The position numbers and the translations under genes are program-made. Below are positions 1 through 12,494 of a stretch of DNA of 64,000 nt, piece by piece. The DNA comes from Chrysemys picta bellii (lineage: Eukaryota; Chordata; Testudines; Emydidae). The stretch spans positions 22,141,067 through 22,205,066 of the forward strand of contig NC_088809.1 in assembly GCF_011386835.1 (NCBI RefSeq). The letters run 5' to 3'. Below the pieces are notes generated by a model that had not been told where the DNA came from, searched no databases, and was given only the letters and a program-made list of their open reading frames with translations. The number at the start of each line of letters is the position of its first letter. The stretch's first letter is position 1.

Positions 1-110
1 TTGATTTATTGACAAATAAAACTTGCAGAATTTTGCAGAATTTTAAAATATTGTACGCGGAATTTTAAATTTTGGGGGCGCAGAATGCCCTCGGGAGTAA
101 TAGTAGGAAG
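1..110. repeat. AT-rich interspersed repeat, unclassified
   Basis: The stretch contains a repeated GCAGAATTTT motif (29-54) followed by a GCGCAGAATGCCC-like end. It has the look of a dispersed repeat end cut by the window boundary. I cannot assign a family. From 110 to about 800 I see no gene or clear repeat. Confidence 0.4.
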
Positions 111-819
111 AGAGCCTGAGATAGAAGCCCTTGTATTAGAAGTCTGGTCTGAGGCCTGAGCTAAAGTAGCGGGCAAGCTCTGCTTATATAAAGCAAAGTT
201 AGGCTGTGAGCAAACATCAGGCTCTGCCTGCAAGTTCACAGAATCTGGCTGGAACAGGGCTGATATTACAGAAACACACATTCCTAAGAAGCGCTAGGCA
301 CAGAGTGCTCACGCAAACACATTCCGGAAGAGTGGCACCAGATCATCCCGATATTAAGACTGGTATAAAAACGTTTCCCAAGGATAACAGGAACACACTG
401 ATCCCTCCTAAAAGCTAAGGTCAGGATGACAGTGTGATGAACAGAGATGTTTTAATTGAACCAACATGTACAAGGACATGGGTAATAACTAGTGACGTCG
501 GGGGCAGTAACTAACTGTGTCAGAAGCAGTACTAATTTGTTTGTATCGGGGTATAACGATGTATCTCAGAGGGAGTATCTTTGTCCAGCCGAGGGGGGAA
601 TGGAAAGTCCTGCCATTCACTGAGCTGCATCTATTGTCACGGGCATCCATGTCTTAGTATCCTCGTAGATGCTACGAGGTGCTATCACCGTGCTTGGCCG
701 ACAGTAAACCTGGCCTGGTGCCTTCGTCTTGAATGGATCTTGTGGTCATTGGGCGGTTCGCTCGAGGTTTGCTGTGGCGACTGTTTGCACACAGCAGTAC
801 ACAGAGAGAACACACACAT

Positions 820-1061
820 GCAGCCGAACAGCTAACAACAGCAGGTTAGACCTGAATGAGGTGAATATTCCCCTGGCCGTAGCCACCCGTTGTACATTGC
901 ATAATCTCTGTGAAGCTCAGAGTGAGAGGTTTGTTCAGGGGTGGACGGCTGAGGCAGCTGTGTTTGAGCAGCCTGATGCCAGGGCTATCAGAGGGACACA
1001 ATGGGGGGCAATTCGAATCCGGGAAGCTTTGGGGCAACACTTTGGGAATGAGAACCAATAA
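820..1061 (+). pseudogene. PIF/Harbinger transposase, C-terminal remnant
   Basis: The plus-strand frame ending at 1061 carries SRLDLNEVNIPLAVATRCT, then LHNLCEAQSERFVQGW and GAAIRIREAL-like residues (WGAIRIREALGQHF). The L.RLDL.E.NIP..V..C..LHN.CE pattern is the conserved end of the DDE nuclease of PIF/Harbinger transposases. The catalytic core with the DDE residues should lie upstream, but 480-820 does not read as transposase in any frame, so only the tail survives. The Myb-like partner gene is on the opposite strand at 1.5-2.95 kb, which is the usual two-gene layout of these elements. It is inactive. Confidence 0.7.
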
Positions 1062-1258
1062 TGTGTATTTCTGTGCTACCAACTGCAATGCTTTATTAGA
1101 TCGAATTTTCCTAGGAAACACTTGTGATGATTCCTGGTCTAGGATTTCAGTAAGCAAAGGATTAAACTGCCTTTGTATGTCTTGCTGCTGCCTGCTATCT
1201 CAATTCGTAGACATAAATAAAATCAGGTATCTTTCATATTATTTTTTTAATTAAACGA

Positions 1259-1280
1259 TCAACACACACACACACACAAA
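1259..1280. repeat. (CA)n microsatellite
   Basis: A short uninterrupted CA run (ACACACACACACAC) separates the transposase remnant from the Myb-like gene. Confidence 0.9.
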
Positions 1281-1454
1281 TGCTTGGTGAGACAAGAAGG
1301 GGGCAGGGAAGGGCAGACCGTCAGAGCTGGGCGTAGGTCCAGCTATCATTTTGAAAGCTGTCTGAAGGAGTGGAGTGAATGGGAAACCGAGAAGTTCCAG
1401 AAAGCATCAGGGAATGCGCGGGTAGAGTTTGGGGAGACCTGGAAACAGTCCTGA

Positions 1455-2962
1455 ATTTGCTACAGGGGAGGGTGGGCACGCATCTGTTCTGACTGCAGCG
1501 CTACAAGGGACTTGAGCATCTCTGTTTGCTACTCCATTACTTTTATCATTCGCTCAGTGGCGTCCTTAACAAAGTCCTGATTTCCTTTGCTGCCCCGCCT
1601 TTCAATTTCTCTCCACTCCCTGCGTTCCCTTTTTTCTGCATCAGCGTACTGCAGGACCTCCCGGAACATGTTCTTCTTGCTCCATCTTGGCGGAGGCGCT
1701 CGGCTGGTGTGTAGGGGATTCTCCTGAAGGCCACATCTGCAAAAGCACTAGAAACAATACACAGACGCATGATTGTTAGTTCACACACCGCACTGAATCA
1801 TAGTTTAGCACACCTCTTGTAACATACCAAGCACTTTCTCACTGTCCCTTGGCAAGCACACATCTCAGCCAACACCCCAGGCATGGTGAGTTTAGCCCGA
1901 GGAAAGGGAGGGTGTTCTACCTGGGATAAACAGCAACGGTGCTTATGAAACGGTTGCGGTGCTGGCAACCAGGGACAATATTGTAAATTCTCCCACTCTT
2001 TTCCACAGGCGGGGGTCACTGAAGCAGATATCTCACTCCTGAGGGTAACCAGGGAAGCAAGACTGCATCTACTGCACACTTGCGGCTTCTGACCTGGTCC
2101 CTATGCTGCTCACCTGTATGCCACTTTGGTCCCTGAACAAGTGATTGCAGAGTGGTGTGGGAAAGTTTCATTCAATACGAGAAGGAACAAAGCAGCTCTG
2201 CCAAGGAACCTCTGGCAGAGGATAGCCGGGTACCTCCAGGAAAGTTTCCTAGAGATCTCTCTGGAGGATTCCCATGAAATCTTGATTCCGCTGTACTGTT
2301 CCACTGTCCTGCGTAGCTGCACTTGGAAATGTCCAGCACACAGAAACACAGCTAGCCTTGTCCACTTCTATGCCTTCACCCATCATGTAACCAAGCACCA
2401 ATGACTCCAAAAAAACCCCACTTACCAGGAGTCTCCTCTCCTGCTTCTTGCTTGCTAGAGTAGGAGAGCCGGGACTGGCTAAACCTCTCTGGGTGGAGAA
2501 CAGTTCTTGACTGGCCTGTCCACATGGCGACCCCACCACGGGCTCCACAGCATCCTCTAATTCCACCTTCTTGTCCATGACCTCGTCCTCTAGGTTAGGT
2601 CCACTTTCCACCGCCTCAAGCCCCACAGAAGTGTCCACGGGGCTCTTGGAGTTGGGGTCGCTGCAGAGCATAGCGTCCAACTCCTTAGGCCTTCAGCGCA
2701 GCACACGAAGGACAATTTGCCTTCCTTGTCTTCTGGTACGCCTGTCTCAGCTCCTTTATCTTCGCTCTGCCCTGCACCATGTCCCGATCGTACCCCTTTT
2801 CACGCAAGCCACGAGAAATTTGCCCATAGGTATCAAAATTCCTATGGCTGAAGCACAGCTGGGACTGCACAGCCTTCCCTCCCCAAGTACTGAGCAGTTC
2901 CAGCAGCTCCGCAGTGGTCCAAGTGGGAGAGCGTTTGCCCCGTGGAGCTGCTACGGTCAGCT
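1455..2962 (-). pseudogene. Myb/SANT-like protein of a Harbinger element, decayed
   Basis: On the minus strand from about 2960 the sequence reads GKRSPTWTTAELLELLSTWG, then after a frame break SQLCFSHRNFDTYGQISRG, GYDRDMVQGRAKIKELRQAY. This is a trihelix-type Myb/SANT DNA-binding domain, the ORF1 product of PIF/Harbinger transposons. It continues as an acidic linker (VGLEAVESGPNLEDEV, ELEDAVEPVVGSPCGQ) near 2.5-2.65 kb. A basic coiled-coil-like end is at 1.53-1.68 kb (MFREVLQYADAEKRERREW, DFVKDATERMIKVME, then an in-frame stop). Several frameshifts and the stop show it is a pseudogene. The protein normally helps bring the transposase to DNA and into the nucleus (family knowledge). Confidence 0.75.
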
Positions 2963-3089
2963 GGGAAGATGTGATGTGAGCTCTCCACCCTGAGCAAACA
3001 GGAAGTGGAATTTCAAAAATTCACAGGGCAGTGGAGTTCGAACTGTTGACCAGAGCGGTCAGGATGGGCATTGTGGGACATCTCCTGGA

Positions 3090-3300
3090 GGACATTTACA
3101 GCGTGTGTACACTGGCACTTTGCTGCTAAAACTTTGGCACAAAAAGCACCGTGTCTCTCATCGAGGTGATTTTATTTTGTCACCAAAACAGGGCAGTTTT
3201 GTCGCCAAAAGTGGCATTGCTGTATGTACACCCTTGCTGTTTTGCTACCAAAAGCTGCCTTTTGCCGACAAAACTCTGTAGTGGAGACAAGGCCTCAGAG
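3090..3300. mobile_element. Terminal region of the Harbinger element
   Basis: Sequence 3180-3290 repeats a GTCGCCAAAA/GCTACCAAAA/GCCGACAAAA motif and ends in TAGTGGAGACAAGGCCTC, a form common at the ends of reptile Harbinger elements. Boundaries and target duplication were not found. From 3300 to 4340 there is no gene or recognisable repeat, apart from a purine-rich patch at 3715-3790. Confidence 0.45.
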
Positions 3301-4343
3301 TCTCTTCTTTTCCCCTGTTCTCTCTATAACTACCACTGCTTGATCTGGAACGTCTGCAAGAAGATTTTGAAATGAGAAAGAGCCTGGAAGAGAGGTTTGT
3401 TCTGACAGTGACTCTTCGCCCTGGGCAGGAGTTTGCACAATTCTCCCAGAATGCTGCATCTCCGTTGCTTTGCTGCTCTCCTTGTTGTTTAATGTCGTGC
3501 TTATCACAGGGAAGTGCTACAGTACATGGGAGCAATGGTTTATAAACTGATGCTTAATAACAGTGAGTGATCCGCCGATCCTCGGGCAGATTCCCAGCTG
3601 CTGCGTTTTGTACCAGTTGCTCACAGCAGGGTCCATCAGCCTTTCACTCACTGAATCACTCAGAACCCGGGTGTGCAGGACATATGCGCTGGCCTCATCC
3701 CAGAAGAGCCCCAGGGGTGAAGACACAGAGGGGGGCAGGGAGGTAGGAATGGAGAGCAGAGGGGCGATAGAAGGGAGAGGCAGAGACAACAGCAATGGTA
3801 AAAGGGATGGGTGGAAAAGGGGTAAATTTGAGAATGAACACCCTAAAGAGAAGAACTTTAGAGAGAAAAGTTAATGGAAATATTTATGCAGGGTGAAAAA
3901 TGTATGTATTCTATATAAACAGAGATGTTTGTCCTGACATTTAACCTAAACATTTCTTTCCTTAATTTTGTTCCATCAGTCTTAGGTAAAACCTAAATAT
4001 CTCACCTAAATCATGGCATTTTGGAGGGCAAACTGGCTAGCTGCTTCCACTCTGTGTGGTCACGCTGGATTTCAAAGCCAGGCACATGGCCAGGCAGTCA
4101 TACGTCTGCTGTTATGATGCCTACTTCCTTTTATGCCTGAAGAGCTCTCCCTAGGCTAAGCAACTGACCCTGAGGCGTCAAGGCAAAGTCAGAACATTGG
4201 CTCTAGACTATTCTTGTTATTCCCCTCAGAGTTCACATTCTAGCAATTTCTATTTGGGTGTTGGCATAAATGTCCTGCTCGTGAAAGCTGCCGGCTGGAG
4301 AGCTCTGGAGATGGAGTTGACGGAGCTGGTCCAGCAGCCAGGG

Positions 4344-4557
4344 CAGTGTTGCCAACTCTCACAATTCTATTGTGAGTCTCGAGATATTTGGTGGGTTTTG
4401 AAATCTAAGAGAAAAGCTTGACAAGGTGATGCGAGGGCGCCCAAAAGACTCACAAACCAGATGCAAAGAGAAGAACCCAACAGTTGTTATATTTTTAATC
4501 TCATGAATTCTTGGGACCCAACGCCTGTTTCTTGAGCTTGTGGGGTTGGGAATACTG
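4344..4557. repeat. MITE-like dispersed repeat
   Basis: The segment opens CAGTGTTGCCAACTCTC and closes GTTGGGAATACTG, giving imperfect terminal inverted repeats (CAGTGTTGCCAAC against CAGTATTCCCAAC). No clear target duplication is seen, so class is uncertain. Confidence 0.45.
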
Positions 4558-7500
4558 CTCACCAGTCTGCTCGGCCGAGGCGGCTGAGTCAACTCTGACC
4601 TGGAGAGCCTCTGAGGGGCAACCTGCATGGCCCATTCAATCCTGCAGAGGCTACCAACGGGGGGGCCAATTAGAGCCAGGATCATTAGGAACAAGCCTGA
4701 CACCAAACATCCATGAGAGGTGGCCCAGACTGGATATGAACCATCAAGACGAAAGGCTCTATACTCCATTGTTAATCCTGAGACAGGCCAACCCTCCATA
4801 ATACCCACTTCTCCCCATCTCCTCCACACACAAAACCAGCCCTGTCTTCGGCGCAGCCCAGGGCAGAAGGAGGGCTCTAGTCTCCCGGGCAGGCCCACCC
4901 CGCAGCACTGGGGTGGCTTCATGAGCCAAGCCTGTTAAGACAATAGAAGGCTCCAGAAGGGCGGATTGCTGATTGATGGGGGAGGGGAACGGGCTATAGA
5001 TACACACTCCCAGAGGGCTGCTGTATTTATGTCGAGGTGAATGGGGATGGGGGTATTTATATCGCATTCACAGAGGGTACATGCATGGCTCACGCTGTTT
5101 CCTGGGGATGGGTATAAATAGCACGAAGGCATGCGCGGCTTATGCCCAAACCGAACGGTGTACAGATCTTTCCCCTTTTCCTTCCTTTCTTTCTGGGCCA
5201 ACAACGTGCACATCTAATACTTTTCCATCTCACAGCGGCACAGCTCAGCCAAAACAAACCCAGCAATGTGTTAAACTAACACACTGTCGCTGCCTGAGCG
5301 TCGGGTCTGTGGAGCAATGGGGGTGGGGGCTTCCCGCTCGGACACCTACCCCGAGAGCAGAGATCAAACAGCGCCCGCAGGACGGGCCGGAGCCTCTCCC
5401 CAGAGCTCTCTGCGTGTCCCTACAAAAGCTGTGTGTCATGGTTGCAGGGCTAGCTTTACCTCTGATCCTCTCTGGTCTCTCTGACACTTCGGGGCCTTTA
5501 CTTCTCCTGGGGTGGAATTCCACCATCCCCTCACTCCTAGACCAGGCCCCAGGCCCCAGCACCCCGCGGATCCCCCGTTCTTACCCTGCAGGTCCGACGG
5601 GGCTCTGGTACCTGCGATTCTTTCCTTTGGGAGTCTGTGACCAGGGGATAAAGTGATCAAACAGCCTTACACCAAACGCATTGTTCAGTTCCAACAGTAG
5701 GAGCAACACGATTAGAGAAAAGGCTTTTCAAACAACAGTCTCTACCCGTGTCTATCTTGCCCAGAGCGCTCCCCCACCCTCGTGTCAGCCTAGGGCGGCC
5801 GAGCGTCTTCAGCCACCCCGGCAGGTGCCCGTGTCAGTCTGAACAGCAACCCTGCCTGGAAACGGGCAGGTTTTGGAACAAGCCGAGTTCCTTTCTCTTT
5901 CTCCGGGTCCTGCCTTTTGACCCTGCTTGTCCAGAGCCGGTCGGCGGCTCTGCTTTGGACTGAGCCAGCATCTCCAGAGGCAACAGCAACGTTGTCCCAT
6001 AGCAACCCCCAAGCGTTACGGGCAGTGCCTCTTCTTGACCCATTGTTTCTCTTTCCTGCTCGCCCTGTTGACCTAACCCAATGTCCACATACTGCAAACA
6101 GCCCAATGACCAGGCCAACACTCAGCACCATAAATTATTCCAGAGCCGCTCACATCCACCACACGGTGCAGCAGCACTCCCCACACAGCTCTCCAAACAC
6201 CTCTTCTCAGGAGGTTGCTGGTTCATTGGCTGCACGTTACTCAGCACGCTGTGCTCTGGCTAAGGGAGCTCTCTGGTTAGTCCTGAAAACACTTGGCTCC
6301 CCAGAGTGGGGGGCACGGACATGGGGCCTGACTTGCAGACGTGCCGGGACCGAACGACGCCAGCTGAAGTCCGTGGAAGCTGCCAGCGGTGCAGTGCTGC
6401 AGCAAGAGACCGGGAGGCTGGAATCCTGGCTTCTGCTCCCTGCCCGGCTTGCCACCCGCAAGATGGTCTCATGTACTGTCGCTGTCCGGGCCTCGTCTGG
6501 GCCAGGACAGACGTGTTGGTTAGGGCGCGTTCGCTGCCACGTTCCCATCACAAGGGTGGACAAGGCCGTGTTGTCTTTAACGTGGGCTACGTTGGCTGCG
6601 TGAAGGCCTGGACTCCTCCCTACGGTGACGCTGCAGCTGGAGGTGTGAGTACCAGCTCGGGCTCAGTGCTGGCTTTGATCGTGGCCACAGCGGTGCTGGC
6701 GGCAGTGCGGGCTGGCCATGAGGGCATGGATCAGGGACCTCAGATGGGCCTGCACTCGGGTCACTAGCCCACGCCACCACCTGCACTCCCACGGCTACGC
6801 TATTTGTAGCATGCTAGCTCAGTCAAAGCTAGCGCGTGTCCATCTACGCCAGCTGGAAGTTACGCCTCCCTAAGGGTTAATGCGACCAGCCAGGCACACA
6901 CAAAAAGGGTCGTGTGAGCCTCGTCTGCAGTAGCTAACATCACAGGCGGGTGGAGCAGCTCGGATACCAGGCATGCACCTCGGGGGGCTGGAAAGCACAG
7001 GGCCACCCTCTGAGCAGAATGCTCTGTGGCAGCCGTTCTGCCCCCAAGCTCTCCCAAGTTCATCGCAGAGGGGCCAGTTCCGGTAAAGCCAGCACAGCAG
7101 AGGGGGAAACAACGAGACGCCAAAGCCAGAGGCCTGAATAGGGATTTTGGTGCCTAAAGCAGGTATTTTGGGGGTTAGGTCTAAGCACTCAATCAGGCTG
7201 GGCCCAAGGAGTCTTCTCCTGCCATAGATACCTACAGCCAGTGACGCTAATCACCTTGCGTCCCAGGGCTGGGCCTGCTTGGGGTGATGCCCACGGCTCC
7301 TGGGGCCCAGTCCTGGTCCCACCGACTCCAGGAGGGGCAGGACCATAATGAAGGAGATTCTCTTCCTCCTGTTGACCCCCAGAGCCAAATTCATCCCTGG
7401 GGGGGCTCCAGGGGAGGCAGCAGACGAATCTGGCCCTCTAGTTGCCGAGCCAGGAAGTTCTCTCGTCGCACTGCCAAGCCCCTCTGCTGCGGTCGCTGCT

Positions 7501-9846
7501 GAGAACACCTGGCTGGCTGGTCGGCGTCAGTCAGCGACGCATCTGGAGCAGCTGGCACTGCCAATGCCAGTGCAGCGCATGCCACTTGTTGTGTCCTCTT
7601 GAATTCACCATCTAAATAGACAAGAAAGGGCACGGGGAACCCAAGACCTGGGGGTGGGGGGTGGGGTGACTTGCCCACGAGACGGGCACAGTCAGGAAGG
7701 GAGCACTGGCCCATGCTACCCCAGGGAACCCCGGGAGAGAGAGAGGAAACAGCTCCCAGCTCCAACCCAATGTCTGCAGGGGGCAGGGACAGAGGCAGAC
7801 CCTGCACGTGTAGGGAGAGGCCACACCCCTGCCAGTGAGTCCTTCGGGGTAAAATCAGCCTGGCTGGACATTGTGGGTTTAATTCCCCTGGGGCTCCAGG
7901 ACAGAGGTCCCCACGCACTGTCTGCAGGCTCGGGTCTCTTTTTCAGTCCCATTCCTTTGCCTTTAGCCTCTATTTCTGGAGCAGCCCTAACCACACATGG
8001 CTCCCCGGCCATTCAGCACGCCCAGATTATACAGCTGCACATCGGGCACCAGGGCAGCTTCACCTCTCCTTTCCAAGGCTGGGCAGAGCTCTGGGCAAGG
8101 CTGTGGAGAAGGTGGGACTTCACGATCGCACGTGATTTGCTACAAGAAAGGCTGAGGCCAAAGGCCCGGGGGGGCCAACATCCAGCTGCCTCGTGCTACA
8201 AACGAGAGCCGGGCTGACCCCGTTCTGCCCCGAGTCTGACAGGCGAGTCGCTATTGCCCTGAGCATCTTCCACAAGCAAAGGTTCTTTCTCACTCCCTGC
8301 TCCACCCGCTCTGGCAGCCACGTTTTTCACCGTCACTGCATCTGCTTCAACCGCGGCGGGAAAAGCGACAGCATGGAAAGCCAGCCTATTCCAGGAGCAG
8401 CCGTGCCACCTTCCCCGGCCCCGTCCGACTCGCAGCTCACACCCGTCATGTTCTGACTGACCTCCCCATCATTCCTGATCTCCAGACGCTAGGTGCAATG
8501 TGATGGGCATCCTGGTGGCTTCTGGGTGCTCATGAAAGCTGGGTCCCGGGGACAGCGCTGGGCCAGGAAGGGAGCAATATCTTTGAGCCATCGCTCTGTG
8601 CCAGGTGTCTTGTCGTCCTGCTCTGCTCCCGCTCCCTCCGTGCTCTATGGGCCTCCTGAGCCCCCATGTGGCAGAGCTGATTCCACGGGCTGAGGGTTTG
8701 GAGGGAAACAGTAACAGCAGCAGGACGTGAGGCGGGTAAGTGACCACCATGCCATGTATGGGACCATCACAGCCTCGTGGGGAAATAACGCGGAGAAAGT
8801 CACAAGCATCTGGAAAAGTCCCTGCAATTTGCCCTGATATTACGCCTCACATTCTGCGCTTCTCCACCAGTTCCACCTCTCGGCTCCCACACCAGCCCTC
8901 CCACGTGCTGCTCTCACACCAAGCCCTGGGCAGAAACATGGTGTCTCGCCTTAACTGCCTCTGTGTTATTGGCTAAAGCGAGCAATTCCCAGAGAGAACA
9001 ACCAATCACTCGATATGAATGGGGAAGCATCTGAAACCTAACCCAGCTGGGACAAGAGGTTAGCTCTGAGCCACTGAATACTTGGGAAGTTCTGTTCCTC
9101 CCTTCCCCCCTCCCCCTCGCTTACAATCCCACTGCTGGGAATCAGCACTGTAACCTCTCTCCTCCCCTTAGACTGACTGAGTCATGCAGTGTGTCAAACA
9201 CTCACTCACTCCAGGGCCATGGCAGGGACTTCAGTCTTAAGCTTAGACCTCATTTTCCATTTTAAGCCCAATTCTCAGCCCCTGCCCCCAAGCCCCCTCT
9301 TCACTGCCTGCTCACAGAAAAACTCCTTTCTGCCTGAAGCTTTTCATGTGTGGTCTCCTGCCAGAGGAGAATTTTGGGGGGAAAAGTTTGAGGTTAATTG
9401 GACAAGGCGTTTTTGAGATGTGGGGCTTTGGAAAACACAGATTGATTTCCACTCCTGGAAAAGTCCAATCGTTACACACACCCAAAGTCATGTTCCAAAG
9501 AAAATAATTCAGCTCTGTCTAGAAACTTCAAATGTGTCTTATCCTTCCACAAGCACTAGGGCAGAGGGCTACTTTGAATAAGAGTGGGTAGATAATTGGA
9601 GTTATTCCCTATGCAGATGCAAAGCCCGAGGCTACATGAGGTCTCAGTGAATATTGTAGAGCATATTGCTTGGTCTTGAAGAGCGCTCACGCTTCAGAGA
9701 TAGCCAGAAGAACTGGTCAGTCAATGAGTCAGATTGCTTGTGTCAAGGAGCTTACAAGCCCCAGAGCTCTTAAGTTCCATGAGTCCTCCCGCTAGTTCAA
9801 GGAGTTTTCAATCTCTGCTGGCAAATCTGGTGGAACTTGTACATCA
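4558..9846. other. Long stretch without a recognisable gene
   Basis: This 5.3-kb stretch is moderately GC-rich, especially 5.3-8.7 kb, and contains many open frames up to about 190 codons on both strands. None shows a domain, a conserved motif, or paired splice sites that read on, and frames overlap on opposite strands as expected in GC-rich non-coding DNA. TATA-like AT patches sit at 5000-5120. No confident repeat was identified. Confidence 0.6.
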
Positions 9847-10374
9847 TCAATCACCATCACAGCAAAGGCCAAAGGGATTGGCCTCCTTGCAAATCAAGGG
9901 CCACCCAGACTGATCTCTGTCAAGGTGCTTAAGGGGGTCTGATCGTATATTCAATTTATGACCATTACTGGCAATCTTATCGCTCCACCGAAGCATTTGG
10001 TGCCTACATGATCCCCGGCCATGTGGCAGCACGCCATGGTACACACGCTTCGAATTTAGCTGGTCTTCCATTCCTATCATATGTCACACCAAGCTGCTGA
10101 AACCAAACCAGTGCTGATTGAGACAGCTGCTGGGTTCGGCTTTGAATATCCTCATTGCTGATCTTGTCCTGCCACGTGACGTGGAGCAGCTGATGAAGAC
10201 GAGACTCAAAAACATCAATCCAGTGTTCTTCACCCTTGCCGAGCACCCGTTTCACTTCCATACAGCAGAGCTGGTACAACTGTGGTTCTATAGAATCATA
10301 GAATATCAGGGTTGGAAGGGACCTCAGGAGGTCATCTAGTCCAACCCCCTGCTCAAAGCAGGACCAATTCCCAA

Positions 10375-10935
10375 CTAAATCATCCCAGCCAGGGCTTTGT
10401 CAAGCCAGGCCTTAAAAACCTCCAAGGAAGGAAAACCTTCCACCACCTCCCTCGGTAACCCATTCCAGTGCTTCACCACCCTCCTAGTGAAAAAGTTTTT
10501 CCTAATATCCAGCCTAAACCTCCCCAACTGCAACTTGAGACCATTACTCCTTGTTCTGTCATCAGGTACCACTGAGAACAGTCTAGAGGACTGTTCCTCT
10601 TTGGAACCCCCTTTCAGGTAGTTGAAAGCAGCCATCAAATCCCACCTCATTCTTCTCTTCTGCAGACTAAACAATCCCAGTTCCCTCAGCCTCTCCTCAT
10701 AAGTCATGTGCTCCAGCCCCCTAATCATTTTTGTTGCCCTCCGCTGGACTCTTTCCAATTTTTCCACATCCTTCTTGTAGTGTGGGGCCCAAAACTGGAC
10801 ACAGTATTCCAGATGAGGCCTCACCAATGTCGAATAGAGGGGAACGATCTCATCCCTCGATCTGCTGGCAGTGCCCCTACTTATACAGCCCAAAATGCCA
10901 TTAGTCTTCTTGGCAACAAGGGCACAGTGACTCAT
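10375..10935 (-). pseudogene. CR1 ORF2, C-terminal part
   Basis: The frame carries [39 protein letters not shown] and [18 protein letters not shown], the conserved region after the RT in CR1 elements. It ends [10 protein letters not shown] just before the 3' tail. It is separated from the RT frame by a break near 10.94-11.01 kb. Confidence 0.9.
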
Positions 10936-11007
10936 ATCCAGCTTCTCGTCTACTGTAACCCCTAGGTCCTTTTCTGCAGAACTGCTTCCTAGCCATTCAG
11001 TCCCTAG

Positions 11008-12039
11008 TCAGTAACAGTGCATGGGATTCTTCCATCCTAAGTGCAGGACTCTGCACTTGTCCTTGTTGAACCTCATCAGGTTTCTTTTGGCCCAATCCTC
11101 TAATTTGTCTAGGTCCCTCTGTATCCTATCCCTACCCTCCAGCGTATCTACCACTCCTCCCAGTTTAGTGTCATCTGCAAACTTGCTGAGAGTGCAGTCC
11201 ATGCCATCCTCCAGATCATTAATGAAGATATTGAACAAAACCGGCCCCAGGACCGACCCCTGGGGCACTCCACTTGAAACCGGCTGCCAACTAGACATGG
11301 AGTCGTTGATCACTACCCATTGAGCCCAACAATCTAGCCAGCTTTCTATCCACCTTATAGTCCATTCATCCAGCCCATACTTCTTTAACTTGCTGGCAAG
11401 AATACTGTGGGAGATCGTATCAAAAGCTTTGCTAAAGTCAAGGAATAGCACATCCACTGCTTTCCCCTCATCCACAGAGTCAGTTATCTCCTCATAGAAG
11501 GCAATTAGGTTAGTCAGGCACGACTTGCCCTTGGTGAATCCATGCTGACTGTTCCTGATCACTTTCCTCTCCTCTAAGTGCTTCAGAATTGATTCCTTGA
11601 GGACCTGCTCCATGATTTTTCCAGGGACTGAGGTGAGGCTGACTGGCCTGTAGTTCCCCGGATCCTCCTTCTTCCCTTTTTTAAAGATGGGCACTACATT
11701 AGCCTTTTTCCAGTCATCCGGGACCTCCCCCGATCGCCAGGAGTTTTCAAAGATAATGGCCAATGGCTCTGCAATCACATCCGCCAACTCCTTTAGCACC
11801 CTCGGATGCAGCGCATCTGGCCCCATGGACTTGTGCTCGTCCAGTTTTTCTAAATAGTCCCGAACCACTTCTTTCTCCACAGAGGGCTGGTCACCTTCTC
11901 CCCATACTGTGCTGCCCAGTGCAGCAATCTGGGAGCTGACCTTGTTCGGGAAGACAGAGGCAAAAAAATCATTGAGTACATTAGCTTTTTCCACATCCTC
12001 TGTTACTAGGTTGCCTCCATCATTCAGTAAGGGGCCCAC
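11008..12039 (-). pseudogene. CR1 ORF2, reverse transcriptase domain
   Basis: This is the longest open frame in the window (343 codons). It contains successive RT motifs: [89 protein letters not shown] and the catalytic [10 protein letters not shown] box. The endonuclease domain is missing through 5' truncation. The frame ends at a stop at 11008, and the protein continues in another frame at 10935-10375. The enzyme would copy CR1 RNA at a nicked target, but this copy cannot act alone. Confidence 0.9.
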
Positions 12040-12494
12040 ACTTTCCTTGACTTTCTTCTTGTTGCTCTTGCTAGCTGCAACTCCAAGTGTGATTTGGCCT
12101 TCCTGATTTCACTCCTGCATGCCTGAGCAATATTTTTATACTCCTCCCTGGTCATTTGTCCGATCTTCCACTTCTTGTAAGCTTCTTTTTTGCGTTTAAG
12201 ATCTGCAAGGATTTCACTGTTTAGCCAAGCTGGTCACCTACCATATTTGCTATTCTTTCTACACATCGGGATGGTTTGTTTCTGCAACCTCAATAAGGAT
12301 TCTTTAAAATACCGCCAGCTCTCCTGGACTCTTATAGATCCGCAGCTTTGTAGCAAGCTTGACAGCATGACGTCCCCATAAAGGCCGCCCAAGCAGTGCT
12401 GCTAGGTGAGCGTTCATATCACGTCCTCCAGCACAATCTGTGATGCTGCCAAAATATTTGCCAGCTGCCTGATGTCCTGTCTGGACATTAGTTA

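Larger units (their letters stand above)
10289..12332 (-). mobile_element. CR1 LINE, 5'-truncated copy with long RT frame
   Basis: The element lies on the minus strand. Its 3' end at 10289 has the typical CR1 tail (TAGAATCATAGAATATCAG, then GTTGGAAGGGACCTC). The body covers the reverse transcriptase and the post-RT region. TATAGA occurs at 10289-10294 and again at 12333-12338, consistent with a 6-bp target duplication. The flanking older LINE reads in frame when the two sides are joined at this hexamer, so the boundaries are well supported. Confidence 0.9.

Noticed and set aside
4359..4922. 187-codon minus-strand open frame
   Set aside because: It begins in unique sequence, runs into a MITE-like repeat and shows no domain or splice evidence.
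5081..5656. 191-codon plus-strand open frame in the GC-rich left region
   Set aside because: No conserved motif, and antisense frames overlap it; not supported as coding.
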